A stretch of 64,000 bases of DNA, taken from positions 62,001-126,000 of the forward strand of contig NZ_FOSZ01000003.1 of NCBI RefSeq assembly GCF_900114415.1. Direction: 5' to 3'. A model generated the notes under the pieces. It was not told where the DNA came from. It ran no database searches and saw only the letters and a list, made by a program, of their open reading frames with translations. The translations under genes were made by a program, and so were the position numbers. Source of the stretch: Shimia haliotis (GTDB lineage: Bacteria; Pseudomonadota; Alphaproteobacteria; Rhodobacterales; Rhodobacteraceae). Positions 44,915-52,382 of the stretch are shown here, piece after piece; position 1 is the first letter of the stretch; the number at the start of each line of letters is the position of its first letter.

Positions 44915-45955
44915 ATGGTGCAAAAAGCAAAACCGACGAACCGCGCCCCGAAAGTTGTCGATGTGGCCCGTTTGGCTGGCGTGTCCACGGCCACAGTGAG
45001 CCGTGTCCTAAATGATCCCGAAAAAGTATCGCAAAACACCCGAGAAGCGGTGCTTGCTGCGGTGAAAGAGACGGGCTATCGGATCAACCGCGCGGCAAGA
45101 AATCTGCGCACCAACAGCACTCGGTCCATTCTGGCGCTTGTGCCTAATCTTTCTAACCCGTTCTTTTCCAACATTTTGTCCGGCTTGGAGCGTGCGCTGA
45201 ACGCCGAAGACTACAGTCTTCTTGTCACCGACAGTGGCGATGCGCCTCTGACACCGGATCAAATGGACCGCCTGATCGCCGCGGGTCAGGCTGACGGACT
45301 TATTGTGCTCGACGGCAGCATCTCTCAGGCTGATTTTGCAGAGGTACAGGCCAACAACCCGTCCTGTCCGATTGTATTCGCCTGCGAGTGGGTGAACGAC
45401 GTGAACTGCCCGTCCGTGCGGGCAGACAACGTGGGCGGTGTGGCGACTCTTGTGGATCATCTTTGGGAAAATGGTCATCGGCGATTCGGGCACGTGATGG
45501 GTCCGACAAGCAATGTTCTCTCCACTGTGCGACGCGACGCCTTTGTCACGCGTGTTTCCGAGCTGGGCGGCGAAACCCGCAATCCGTGGATTTTGCAGGG
45601 CACCTTCTCCATAGACGCGGGTCGCGCAGCGGCCGAGGCAATAAGTGCGATGTCGGACCGACCAACCGCTTGGATCTGCGCCTCTGACCAGATCGCATTC
45701 GGGCTGATCTCCGGTCTCACGCGCGCAGGCATCAATGTGCCGGACGACGCGTCCGTAGCGGGTTTTGACAACATCGAAATGACCGAGGTCTTCAACCCGC
45801 CTCTGACCACCATACATCAGCCTCGGAACAAGATGGGCCATCAGGCAGCGCAGTCGATCCTTGAGTTGATCCGAGGCCAAGAAAACCGCGCCCAAGTTCA
45901 CATCCTGCCAGTCCAATTGGTCAACCGCGAGAGCACGGGACCAGCGCCGCGCTAA
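44915..45955 (+). CDS. LacI-family regulator of the glycoside locus
   Basis: The 346-residue product has an N-terminal LacI helix-turn-helix (about 14-38: VDVARLAGVSTATVSRVLND) with the hinge helix RINRAARNLRT, and a periplasmic-binding-protein-like sugar-sensing domain (about 65-340). It diverges from the transporter operon with two perfect operators between, so it very likely represses that operon and itself until a sugar binds. Confidence 0.95.
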   Translation: MVQKAKPTNRAPKVVDVARLAGVSTATVSRVLNDPEKVSQNTREAVLAAVKETGYRINRAARNLRTNSTRSILALVPNLSNPFFSNILSGLERALNAEDYSLLVTDSGDAPLTPDQMDRLIAAGQADGLIVLDGSISQADFAEVQANNPSCPIVFACEWVNDVNCPSVRADNVGGVATLVDHLWENGHRRFGHVMGPTSNVLSTVRRDAFVTRVSELGGETRNPWILQGTFSIDAGRAAAEAISAMSDRPTAWICASDQIAFGLISGLTRAGINVPDDASVAGFDNIEMTEVFNPPLTTIHQPRNKMGHQAAQSILELIRGQENRAQVHILPVQLVNRESTGPAPR

Positions 45956-45972
45956 AGTTCCGCACAAAGACA

Positions 45973-46002
45973 CATTTTCCTGACCAAACCGTCAGGAAAA
46001 TG
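45973..46002. repeat. 12-bp inverted repeat upstream of the amino-acid ABC operon
   Basis: CATTTTCCTGAC at 45973-45984 and GTCAGGAAAATG at 45991-46002, perfect, with a 6-base loop. It starts 17 bp past the lacI-type stop and ends 70 bp before the next gene. No T-run follows it, so it could be an operator or a weak terminator for the LacI gene. Confidence 0.6.
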
Positions 46003-46072
46003 CGCCCCGCCGCTGGACAAGGCCCGCCGCCGCTTCCTAGTGTGTCGTACGCCACTTTGAGAGGGGACGTCC

Positions 46073-46885
46073 ATGACCAATCTAATCACCACAGCCGCCA
46101 TTCTGGCGCTTTCTGCATCCACTGCGTTTGCCGCAGGTCACTGCGCCGACGGCAAAACCTTGACCGAGGGCACATTAACCGTCGCCACAGGCAACCCTGC
46201 CTATTACCCGTGGGTCATGGATGACGCGCCCGAAAGCGGCAAAGGCTTTGAGGCCGCAGTAGCCTTCGCCGTCGCCGAGGAAATGGGTTTCGCCGCAGAC
46301 GCCGTGACTTGGGTGCGTTCGTCCTTTGACGAAGCGATCCAGCCTGGACCGAAAAACTTCGACGTGAACCTGCAACAGTTCTCGATCACCGAAGAGCGCG
46401 AGAAAGTTGTCGACTTCTCCGTGCCATACTACGCCGCACCGATGGCCGTTTTGGTGTCTGGCAGCGTCGCGGATACCCCCGCCGAAGCTGACGCGATGAA
46501 AGGCCTCCTTTGGGGTGCGATGGGCGGCACCACCGCCGTTCCGATGCTGATGGACGCCATTGGCCCGAACAAAGACCCGCTGCTCTACGGTGACAACGCC
46601 GACGTGACCGCCGCCATGCAGGCCAACCAGATCGACGCCGCGCTCTTTGACCTTCCCACCGCGCTGTACCTGTCCGCTGTGGTTGTTGAAGGTTCTGCCG
46701 TCATTGGCCAATTCCCTGCGGATCGCAGCGAAAACCCCGATGAATTCGGCATGCTCATGGAAGAGGGCAACCCGCTGAAGGCCTGTGTGGATGAAGCCAT
46801 CATGTCCCTCAAGGGCTCCGGCAAACTCGACGCAATCGAAGCCGAGTGGCTGCAACAGACCACCGGCGTACCGCTGATCAAATAA
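46073..46885 (+). CDS. Polar amino-acid ABC transporter substrate-binding protein
   Basis: The 270-residue periplasmic protein has a signal peptide (residues 1-20, ending TAFAAG) and the SBP-bac-3 fold: TLTVATGNPAYYPW, KGFEAAVAFAVAEEMG, the conserved FDVNLQQFSITEEREKVVDF with the typical Arg, and DGxx ligand-like segments. It is the first gene of a three-gene importer. Ligand class (amino acid) follows from the family; the specific amino acid cannot be read. Confidence 0.92.
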   Translation: MTNLITTAAILALSASTAFAAGHCADGKTLTEGTLTVATGNPAYYPWVMDDAPESGKGFEAAVAFAVAEEMGFAADAVTWVRSSFDEAIQPGPKNFDVNLQQFSITEEREKVVDFSVPYYAAPMAVLVSGSVADTPAEADAMKGLLWGAMGGTTAVPMLMDAIGPNKDPLLYGDNADVTAAMQANQIDAALFDLPTALYLSAVVVEGSAVIGQFPADRSENPDEFGMLMEEGNPLKACVDEAIMSLKGSGKLDAIEAEWLQQTTGVPLIK

Positions 46886-46886
46886 G

Positions 46887-47723
46887 ATGACTGACAAAAA
46901 ACCGACGGCGGGCAAAACCCGCCGCCAACTTTACGAAGACCGCCTCCGCCGCCGTTCCGCCATCATCGCCGCCAGCTCTACGCTCGCGGTGTTTCTGGCC
47001 GTGATCATCCTCGTGCCAATGGCCCCCGGCTGGGAAAAGGTCAAAGCCAGCTTCTTCAACTGGGAGGTCTTTGCCAAAACCTTCCCCAAGCTGCTCACGG
47101 CCTTCAAGCTCGACGTGATGATTTTCCTGTGGTCGGCACCGGCCATCGTGATCCTCGGCTTGCTGATCGCACTTGCCCGCGACGTACGCAGCCCTGCGCT
47201 CTTTCCACTGCGCATCCTCGGCGCAGCCTATACCGACATTTTCCGCGGCATCCCCGTGGTGCTGACCGTTTATCTGATCGGCTTCGGCATCCCGGGTCTC
47301 GGCCTGCCGCGCCCTTGGAATTCGCCTTATATCTGGGGCTCTCTGGCGCTGATCCTGACCTATGCGGCCTATGTCGCTGAAATCTTCCGCTCTGGCATCG
47401 AAAGCGTGCATGCCTCCCAACGGTCCGCCGCGCAATCACTGGGGCTCTCCGACGCTGACACCATGCGCTTCGTGATCCTGCCTCAAGCCATTCGCCGCGT
47501 GGTCCCGTCGCAGATGAACATGTTCATTGCGCTACAAAAAGATGTCGCGCTTCTGTCCTTCATCGGGCCTGTCGAAATCTTCCGTCAGGCCGGCGTGTTC
47601 AAGTCGCTTCTGGCCAATTTCACGCCCTATGTCGGCGCTGCGGTAATCTTTCTCGCGGTGACAATTCCGGCCACACGCTATGCCGACTACCTGATGGCGA
47701 AACAGAACAGAGAACGCTCCTGA
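46887..47723 (+). CDS. Amino-acid ABC transporter permease
   Basis: Inner-membrane permease of the His/Glu/Gln/Arg/opine family, 278 residues with a long charged N-terminus, about five membrane helices and the EAA-type loop in ESVHASQRSAAQSLGLSDAD followed by VILPQAIRR. One permease gene only, so the channel is probably a homodimer. It begins 1 bp after the binding-protein stop and overlaps the ATPase gene by 1 bp. Confidence 0.92.
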   Translation: MTDKKPTAGKTRRQLYEDRLRRRSAIIAASSTLAVFLAVIILVPMAPGWEKVKASFFNWEVFAKTFPKLLTAFKLDVMIFLWSAPAIVILGLLIALARDVRSPALFPLRILGAAYTDIFRGIPVVLTVYLIGFGIPGLGLPRPWNSPYIWGSLALILTYAAYVAEIFRSGIESVHASQRSAAQSLGLSDADTMRFVILPQAIRRVVPSQMNMFIALQKDVALLSFIGPVEIFRQAGVFKSLLANFTPYVGAAVIFLAVTIPATRYADYLMAKQNRERS

Positions 47724-48454
47724 TGCCCAAGCTTTCCCTAAAAAATGTGGTCAAACGCTTTGGCGACAAGACAGTCTGCAACGGCATTTCGCTCGACGTC
47801 GAAGAAGGCCAAATGGTTTGCCTGATCGGCGCATCGGGCGGCGGGAAATCCACGCTCCTGCGCTGCATCAACCTTTTGGAAAACATCGAAGACGGCGAAA
47901 TTTTTCTCGATGGCGAAGACATCGCCATTCCTGGCCTCAACCCGCAGCCGGTGCGTCGACGCATCGGTATGGTGTTTCAGTCTTTCAACCTCTTCCCGCA
48001 TATGACGGCCGCCGAAAACGTCATGCTCGCCCCGCGCCGCGTCTATAAACGCAGCCGCGACGACCTGCGTCCCGAGATCACTGAGCTTTTCACTCGCTTC
48101 GGTCTTGCCGAGCACATGAACCATTACCCCGATCAGCTTTCCGGCGGCCAACAACAACGCGTCGCCATCGTGCGCGCACTCGCCATGAAACCCGAGGTCA
48201 TGCTCTTTGACGAGATCACTTCGGCGCTTGACCCTCAGCTTGTCGGAGAGGTGCTCGATGTCCTGCGTCTGCTCAAGGGAAGCGGCATGACCATGGTGCT
48301 CGCGACCCACGAAATGGGCTTCGCTCGCGAGGCAGCCGACAAGGTTTGTTTCCTCAAGGACGGCAAAATCATCGAGGAAGCCCCCGCCAAGACGCTCTTT
48401 GACGCGCCGCAACACCCTGACACACAAGCCTTTCTCGCCCGTGCTCTGAAATGA
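47723..48454 (+). CDS. Amino-acid ABC transporter ATPase
   Basis: The 243-residue ATPase has Walker A GASGGGKST, Q-loop VFQSFNLFPHMTAAEN, signature LSGGQQQRV, Walker B VMLFDEITSALDP (Ile in place of the usual Pro after the Glu) and the H-loop LATHEMGFARE. Its features are those of GlnQ/HisP-type ATPases. It closes the operon and is followed by a terminator. Confidence 0.95.
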   Translation: MPKLSLKNVVKRFGDKTVCNGISLDVEEGQMVCLIGASGGGKSTLLRCINLLENIEDGEIFLDGEDIAIPGLNPQPVRRRIGMVFQSFNLFPHMTAAENVMLAPRRVYKRSRDDLRPEITELFTRFGLAEHMNHYPDQLSGGQQQRVAIVRALAMKPEVMLFDEITSALDPQLVGEVLDVLRLLKGSGMTMVLATHEMGFAREAADKVCFLKDGKIIEEAPAKTLFDAPQHPDTQAFLARALK

Positions 48455-48458
48455 CGTG

Positions 48459-48490
48459 GTGTCGCGAAAATCGCGACACACACATTTTTT
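48459..48490 (+). terminator. Terminator after the amino-acid ABC operon
   Basis: GTGTCGCGA at 48459-48467 and TCGCGACAC at 48471-48479, a 9-bp perfect stem with an AAA loop. The T-run TTTTTT starts six bases after the stem (48485-48490). Confidence 0.72.
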
Positions 48491-48571
48491 CGCCTCTCAT
48501 GCTTCCGATCTCCTAAGCTGATTGCCAGAATTCAGCCAACGGAATGGGGCGAAAGCCAGAGGAGGCCACCC

Positions 48572-50665
48572 GTGAGCAACACGCAAACGCATCACCGCAC
48601 CTGCAACATTTGTGAGGCCATGTGCGGCCTGATCATCACCCACGATGAAACCGAAGTCCTGTCGATCAAGGCCGACCCCGCCGACCCCCTGTCGCGCGGC
48701 CACATCTGCCCCAAGGCCACCGCGCTTCAGGATTTCCGCACCGATCCTGACCGCATCACCACGCCTTTGAAAAAGGTTGATGGAGAGTTCGTGCCGATCA
48801 GCTGGGATGAGGCTTATGACTTTGCTGTTGAGCGCCTGCAACTGGTGCAGGAGGCACACGGCAAAGACGCGATTGGCGTCTATCTCGGCAACCCCAATGC
48901 GCATAAATTTGGCAACCTTCTGAACCTGCCGACACTCGTGCGTGCGCTGGGCACGCAGAACCGTTATTCCTCCGCCACCGCCGACCAAATCCCGCATCAT
49001 GTCGCCTCAATCCACATGCTTGGCCACCCGATGCTGATCCCTGTGGCAGACATTGCCCGCACCGATTTCCTGATGATTGTGGGAGGCAATCCATTGGTGT
49101 CCAACGGCTCCATGATGACCGCGCCGGGCTTTGGCAAACGCATGGACGAACTCAAGGCCCGCGGCGGCCGCGTGATCGTCATCGATCCGCGCCGTACCGA
49201 AACCGCCGCCAAGGCGTCAGAGCATCACTTCATCAAGCCCGAGACCGACGCCTATCTTCTATTGGCGATGATCAACGAAATCTTCGCCGCTGATCTCGTC
49301 AATCTCGACACATTGTCGGATGTCGTTGTCGGCCTGGACGCCCTGCGCGCCGCCGCCGAGCCCTTCACGGCCGACAAGGCTGCCGAGATGACCGGCATCG
49401 ACGCCGACACCATCCGCGGACTGGCGCGGGACTTTGCCACGTCGAATACTGGCGCGATCTATTCCCGCATGGGCGCCAGCACGCAGGCCTTCGGCTCGCT
49501 TTGCCAATGGGCCACCAACGCGCTCAACATCATCACTGGAAATTTTGATGCCGAAGGTGGTGCCATGTTCACCACCCCCGCGCTGGACTACGTCGGCATG
49601 ACCTCCCGCAAGGGCAAGGTCCGCAGCTATCCCGAAAAACGCTCCCGCGTCTCTGGCCAGCCGCTCTATAACGGCGAGTTCCCGATCTCTGTCATGGCCG
49701 AGGAAATGGAAACCCCCGGCGAAGGCCAGATACGCGCCATGGTCACGGTTGCGGGCAATCCCGTCCTGACCGCTCCCAACGGCCAGCGCATCGACCGCGC
49801 GATGGAGAAACTTGATTTCATGATGTCGATCGACATCCACATCAACGACACCACCCGCCACGCCGACCTGATCCTGCCGGCCACAGTGGCGCTCGAAGAA
49901 GTCGTCTACGACATGGTCTTCCACAGCTTCGCGGTCCACAACACGGCGGCCTATGCGCGTCCGATCTTTGACACGCCGAATGGCAATCCGCAGGAGTGGG
50001 AGGTCATCGCGACGCTGGCGGCAAAACTGACCGGCGCCAACAAGATAGGTCCGTCGCCCGAACAAGTCCTATCGATGATGCTACCACAGGGGCATCACGC
50101 AGATACCGTCACCGTCGAAACAATGTTGACCGCTGGCGGCTCCATCGACCTCGGTCCGCTGGTGCCAAACGTCACGGAGCGCCTCGAAACACCGGACGGC
50201 ATGATTAACCTGGCACCGCAAGTGTTTCTGGATGATCTTCCCCGTCTGGCAGAGTTCAGCGCCGCCACATCTGATGCTTTCCCGCTGATGATGATTGGTC
50301 GCCGTCAGGTGCGCAGCCACAACAGCTGGACCCAGAACAGCCCGCGCCTTGTCAAAGGGCGCAACCGCTGCACTGTGCAAATCCACCCGACGGATGCGGA
50401 ACGCCTTGGACTGACCGAGGACGCCGACGTGGTTGTTGCAAGCCGCGTTGGCGAAGTCACCATGCCCACCGAAATCACCGAGGACATGGCCCCTGGTGTG
50501 GTGTCTATCCCGCAGGGCTGGGGCCAGCGCCACGGCAACATCGCTGCGGCGACCAAGACACAAACGGTATCAATCAACGATCTGACAGATGATGCGCGCA
50601 TCGACCCTGTCAGCGGCAATGCTGCGTTTAACGGCGTGCCGGTGGCTGTGCGGTTGGCTGGATAA
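48572..50665 (+). CDS. Molybdopterin oxidoreductase (DMSO-reductase superfamily)
   Basis: The 697-residue product binds a 4Fe-4S cluster through Cys11, Cys14, Cys18 and Cys46 (CNICEAMCG and GHICPKA) and two molybdopterin guanine dinucleotides. There is no Tat signal, so it is cytoplasmic. The start is GTG 48572. The metal-ligand region reads SSATADQIPHHV with no Cys or Sec, so the Mo/W ligand is probably Ser or Asp; the C-terminal molydop-binding domain has RQVRSHNSWTQNS. No electron-transfer or chaperone gene lies beside it. The substrate is unknown. Confidence 0.85.
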   Translation: MSNTQTHHRTCNICEAMCGLIITHDETEVLSIKADPADPLSRGHICPKATALQDFRTDPDRITTPLKKVDGEFVPISWDEAYDFAVERLQLVQEAHGKDAIGVYLGNPNAHKFGNLLNLPTLVRALGTQNRYSSATADQIPHHVASIHMLGHPMLIPVADIARTDFLMIVGGNPLVSNGSMMTAPGFGKRMDELKARGGRVIVIDPRRTETAAKASEHHFIKPETDAYLLLAMINEIFAADLVNLDTLSDVVVGLDALRAAAEPFTADKAAEMTGIDADTIRGLARDFATSNTGAIYSRMGASTQAFGSLCQWATNALNIITGNFDAEGGAMFTTPALDYVGMTSRKGKVRSYPEKRSRVSGQPLYNGEFPISVMAEEMETPGEGQIRAMVTVAGNPVLTAPNGQRIDRAMEKLDFMMSIDIHINDTTRHADLILPATVALEEVVYDMVFHSFAVHNTAAYARPIFDTPNGNPQEWEVIATLAAKLTGANKIGPSPEQVLSMMLPQGHHADTVTVETMLTAGGSIDLGPLVPNVTERLETPDGMINLAPQVFLDDLPRLAEFSAATSDAFPLMMIGRRQVRSHNSWTQNSPRLVKGRNRCTVQIHPTDAERLGLTEDADVVVASRVGEVTMPTEITEDMAPGVVSIPQGWGQRHGNIAAATKTQTVSINDLTDDARIDPVSGNAAFNGVPVAVRLAG

Positions 50666-51559
50666 TCACCCTTTGCCCGGCGGTACAAGACGCAGTGCAC
50701 CGGGCAGAATATCCACCTCGAACCGCGTGTCGACCATCGGTTCACCATCCAGGTTGATGTGATAGGGCGTGTTGGTCTCGATCAGTGCCTTTTCGAATTG
50801 TGCGCGGAACATAAAGGCTTCTGTCGGGTCGTCGCGCTCAAAGATCGAGATCAAATCGGGTTGTCCCTCCACCAAACCAGGCGGTGCCAACATTGCAAAA
50901 TCGAGCTTGCCGTCTGAAACGTCCGCCAACGGCGTCACATCAAATCCGCCGCCCGCAAACCTGCTATTGCCGATTGCCATAATCGTCAGGTCTAGGTCGC
51001 GCACCTCGCCATCATCCAATGTCACTTTTGCCTTGGTGGGCGCCAATTCACTGAGCCTCGAGATGCCGGTAAGCGTGTAAGCAATTCCTCCTAGGCGTCG
51101 TTTGATTTCGACATCCGTGGTTGCCGTGATCATAGCGCCATAGCCACCACTCGCCACATTCACAAAGACCTCTCCATTGATCCGTCCAAGATCAATGGCT
51201 TTGCTTTCTCCCGTGATGGCGCGGCGCAATGAGGATTCCGGGTCGCTGCCATCATCGCCAAATGCGCGGGCAAAATCATTGGCTGTTCCCAGAGGGACCA
51301 ATCCCATGTCGACGCTGTCCGCAACACCCATCCGCAGGATCGCGTTTGCAACGGCATTCACCGTGCCGTCTCCTCCGGCACCGATCACCCTTGTTGTGCC
51401 GCCCTTTATCGCCTGCTTGATTAACTTGCGCGTTTGCTTGCCCGACCAAGGCACCCAAACATCCAGTTCAAATTCCTTTTGAAGAGACTTCACGATGCTT
51501 CGCACATCGGACCGCACCGCTGATTTGCGGTTCAACAGCAGTAAAGATTTCGCACACAT
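50666..51559 (-). CDS. YegS/diacylglycerol-kinase-type lipid kinase
   Basis: Kinase of the diacylglycerol/sphingosine-kinase fold. I start at ATG 51559 (MCAKSLLLLNRKS), giving 297 residues; an upstream frame to 51670 looks non-coding and overlaps a DNA repeat. The nucleotide motif GAGGDGTVNAVAN is clear, as are PLGTANDFARAFG and the C-terminal LDGEPM. These enzymes phosphorylate lipids such as phosphatidylglycerol or diacylglycerol in the inner membrane. It ends one base after the molybdopterin oxidoreductase stop and diverges from pncA. Confidence 0.88.
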   Translation of the reverse strand: MCAKSLLLLNRKSAVRSDVRSIVKSLQKEFELDVWVPWSGKQTRKLIKQAIKGGTTRVIGAGGDGTVNAVANAILRMGVADSVDMGLVPLGTANDFARAFGDDGSDPESSLRRAITGESKAIDLGRINGEVFVNVASGGYGAMITATTDVEIKRRLGGIAYTLTGISRLSELAPTKAKVTLDDGEVRDLDLTIMAIGNSRFAGGGFDVTPLADVSDGKLDFAMLAPPGLVEGQPDLISIFERDDPTEAFMFRAQFEKALIETNTPYHINLDGEPMVDTRFEVDILPGALRLVPPGKG

Positions 51560-51617
51560 TGGGGTTGTCCGGTTTTTGCGTCTGGATTGTCCTCTGACTT
51601 TATCCGCAAAGCGCACC

Positions 51618-51650
51618 GACGCAATACCGACGCCATGCCGATGTGATGCA
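51618..51650. repeat. 11-bp tandem repeat (three units) between lipid kinase and pncA
   Basis: Units GACGCAATACC, GACGCCATGCC and GATGTGATGCA at 51618-51650, 59 bp upstream of the leftward lipid kinase. The same unit recurs at 58775-58829. Confidence 0.7.
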
Positions 51651-51722
51651 CCGTCGCTTAAGCGCCGCATTTACGATCCCGTTTCACACTGTTATCCGTG
51701 GCGCAAAGCCCAAGGAGACCCC

Positions 51723-52319
51723 ATGTCCAATGCTCTGATTGTGATCGATGTTCAAAATGATTTCTGTCCTGGCGGGGCTTTGGCCGTGCCCGAAGGCGAT
51801 CTTATCGTGCCTGGCATCAACGCTTTGATGGCGGACTTTGATGTGGTTGTCCTTACCCAGGATTGGCACCCGGCCGGACACAGTTCCTTTGCCTCAAGCC
51901 ACGACGGCAAAGCACCCTATGACATGATCGATATGCCATACGGTCCTCAGGTTCTCTGGCCCGATCACTGCGTACAGGGCAGCGACGGTGCCGCCTTTCA
52001 AAAAGGCCTCGACCAGACCCGTCCGGACCTAATCATCCGCAAAGGCATGAACCCCGCCATCGACAGTTATTCCGCCTTCTATGAGAACGACCAGAAAACG
52101 CCAACAGGCCTCCAAGGATATCTGCGCACCCGTGGTGTTGAGACACTCACAATGGTGGGGCTGGCAACGGATTTTTGCGTGAATTTCTCAGCAGTTGATG
52201 CCGCAAAACTCGGGTTTGACGTCACCGTCAATCAATCTCTGTGTCGCGCCATTGACCTCGACGGATCTTTGGCAGCCGCACAGGATGGTATGCGCGCAGC
52301 CGGTGTCGCCCTGACGTGA
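51723..52319 (+). CDS. pncA: Nicotinamidase
   Basis: Hydrolyses nicotinamide to nicotinate in NAD salvage. The 198-residue product from ATG 51723 (AAGGAGA six bases upstream) has the isochorismatase-fold triad: Asp9 in VIDVQNDF, a Lys in the central part and the nucleophile Cys in TDFCVNFSA; the metal site is in TQDWHPAGHSSF. Its partner pncB is the second gene downstream. Confidence 0.93.
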   Translation: MSNALIVIDVQNDFCPGGALAVPEGDLIVPGINALMADFDVVVLTQDWHPAGHSSFASSHDGKAPYDMIDMPYGPQVLWPDHCVQGSDGAAFQKGLDQTRPDLIIRKGMNPAIDSYSAFYENDQKTPTGLQGYLRTRGVETLTMVGLATDFCVNFSAVDAAKLGFDVTVNQSLCRAIDLDGSLAAAQDGMRAAGVALT

Positions 52320-52382
52320 TCTTAATAGCGCTTTCTTAAGCAATTCTTGGCATTGAACGGGAAACATTGGGGATTCTCGTTA

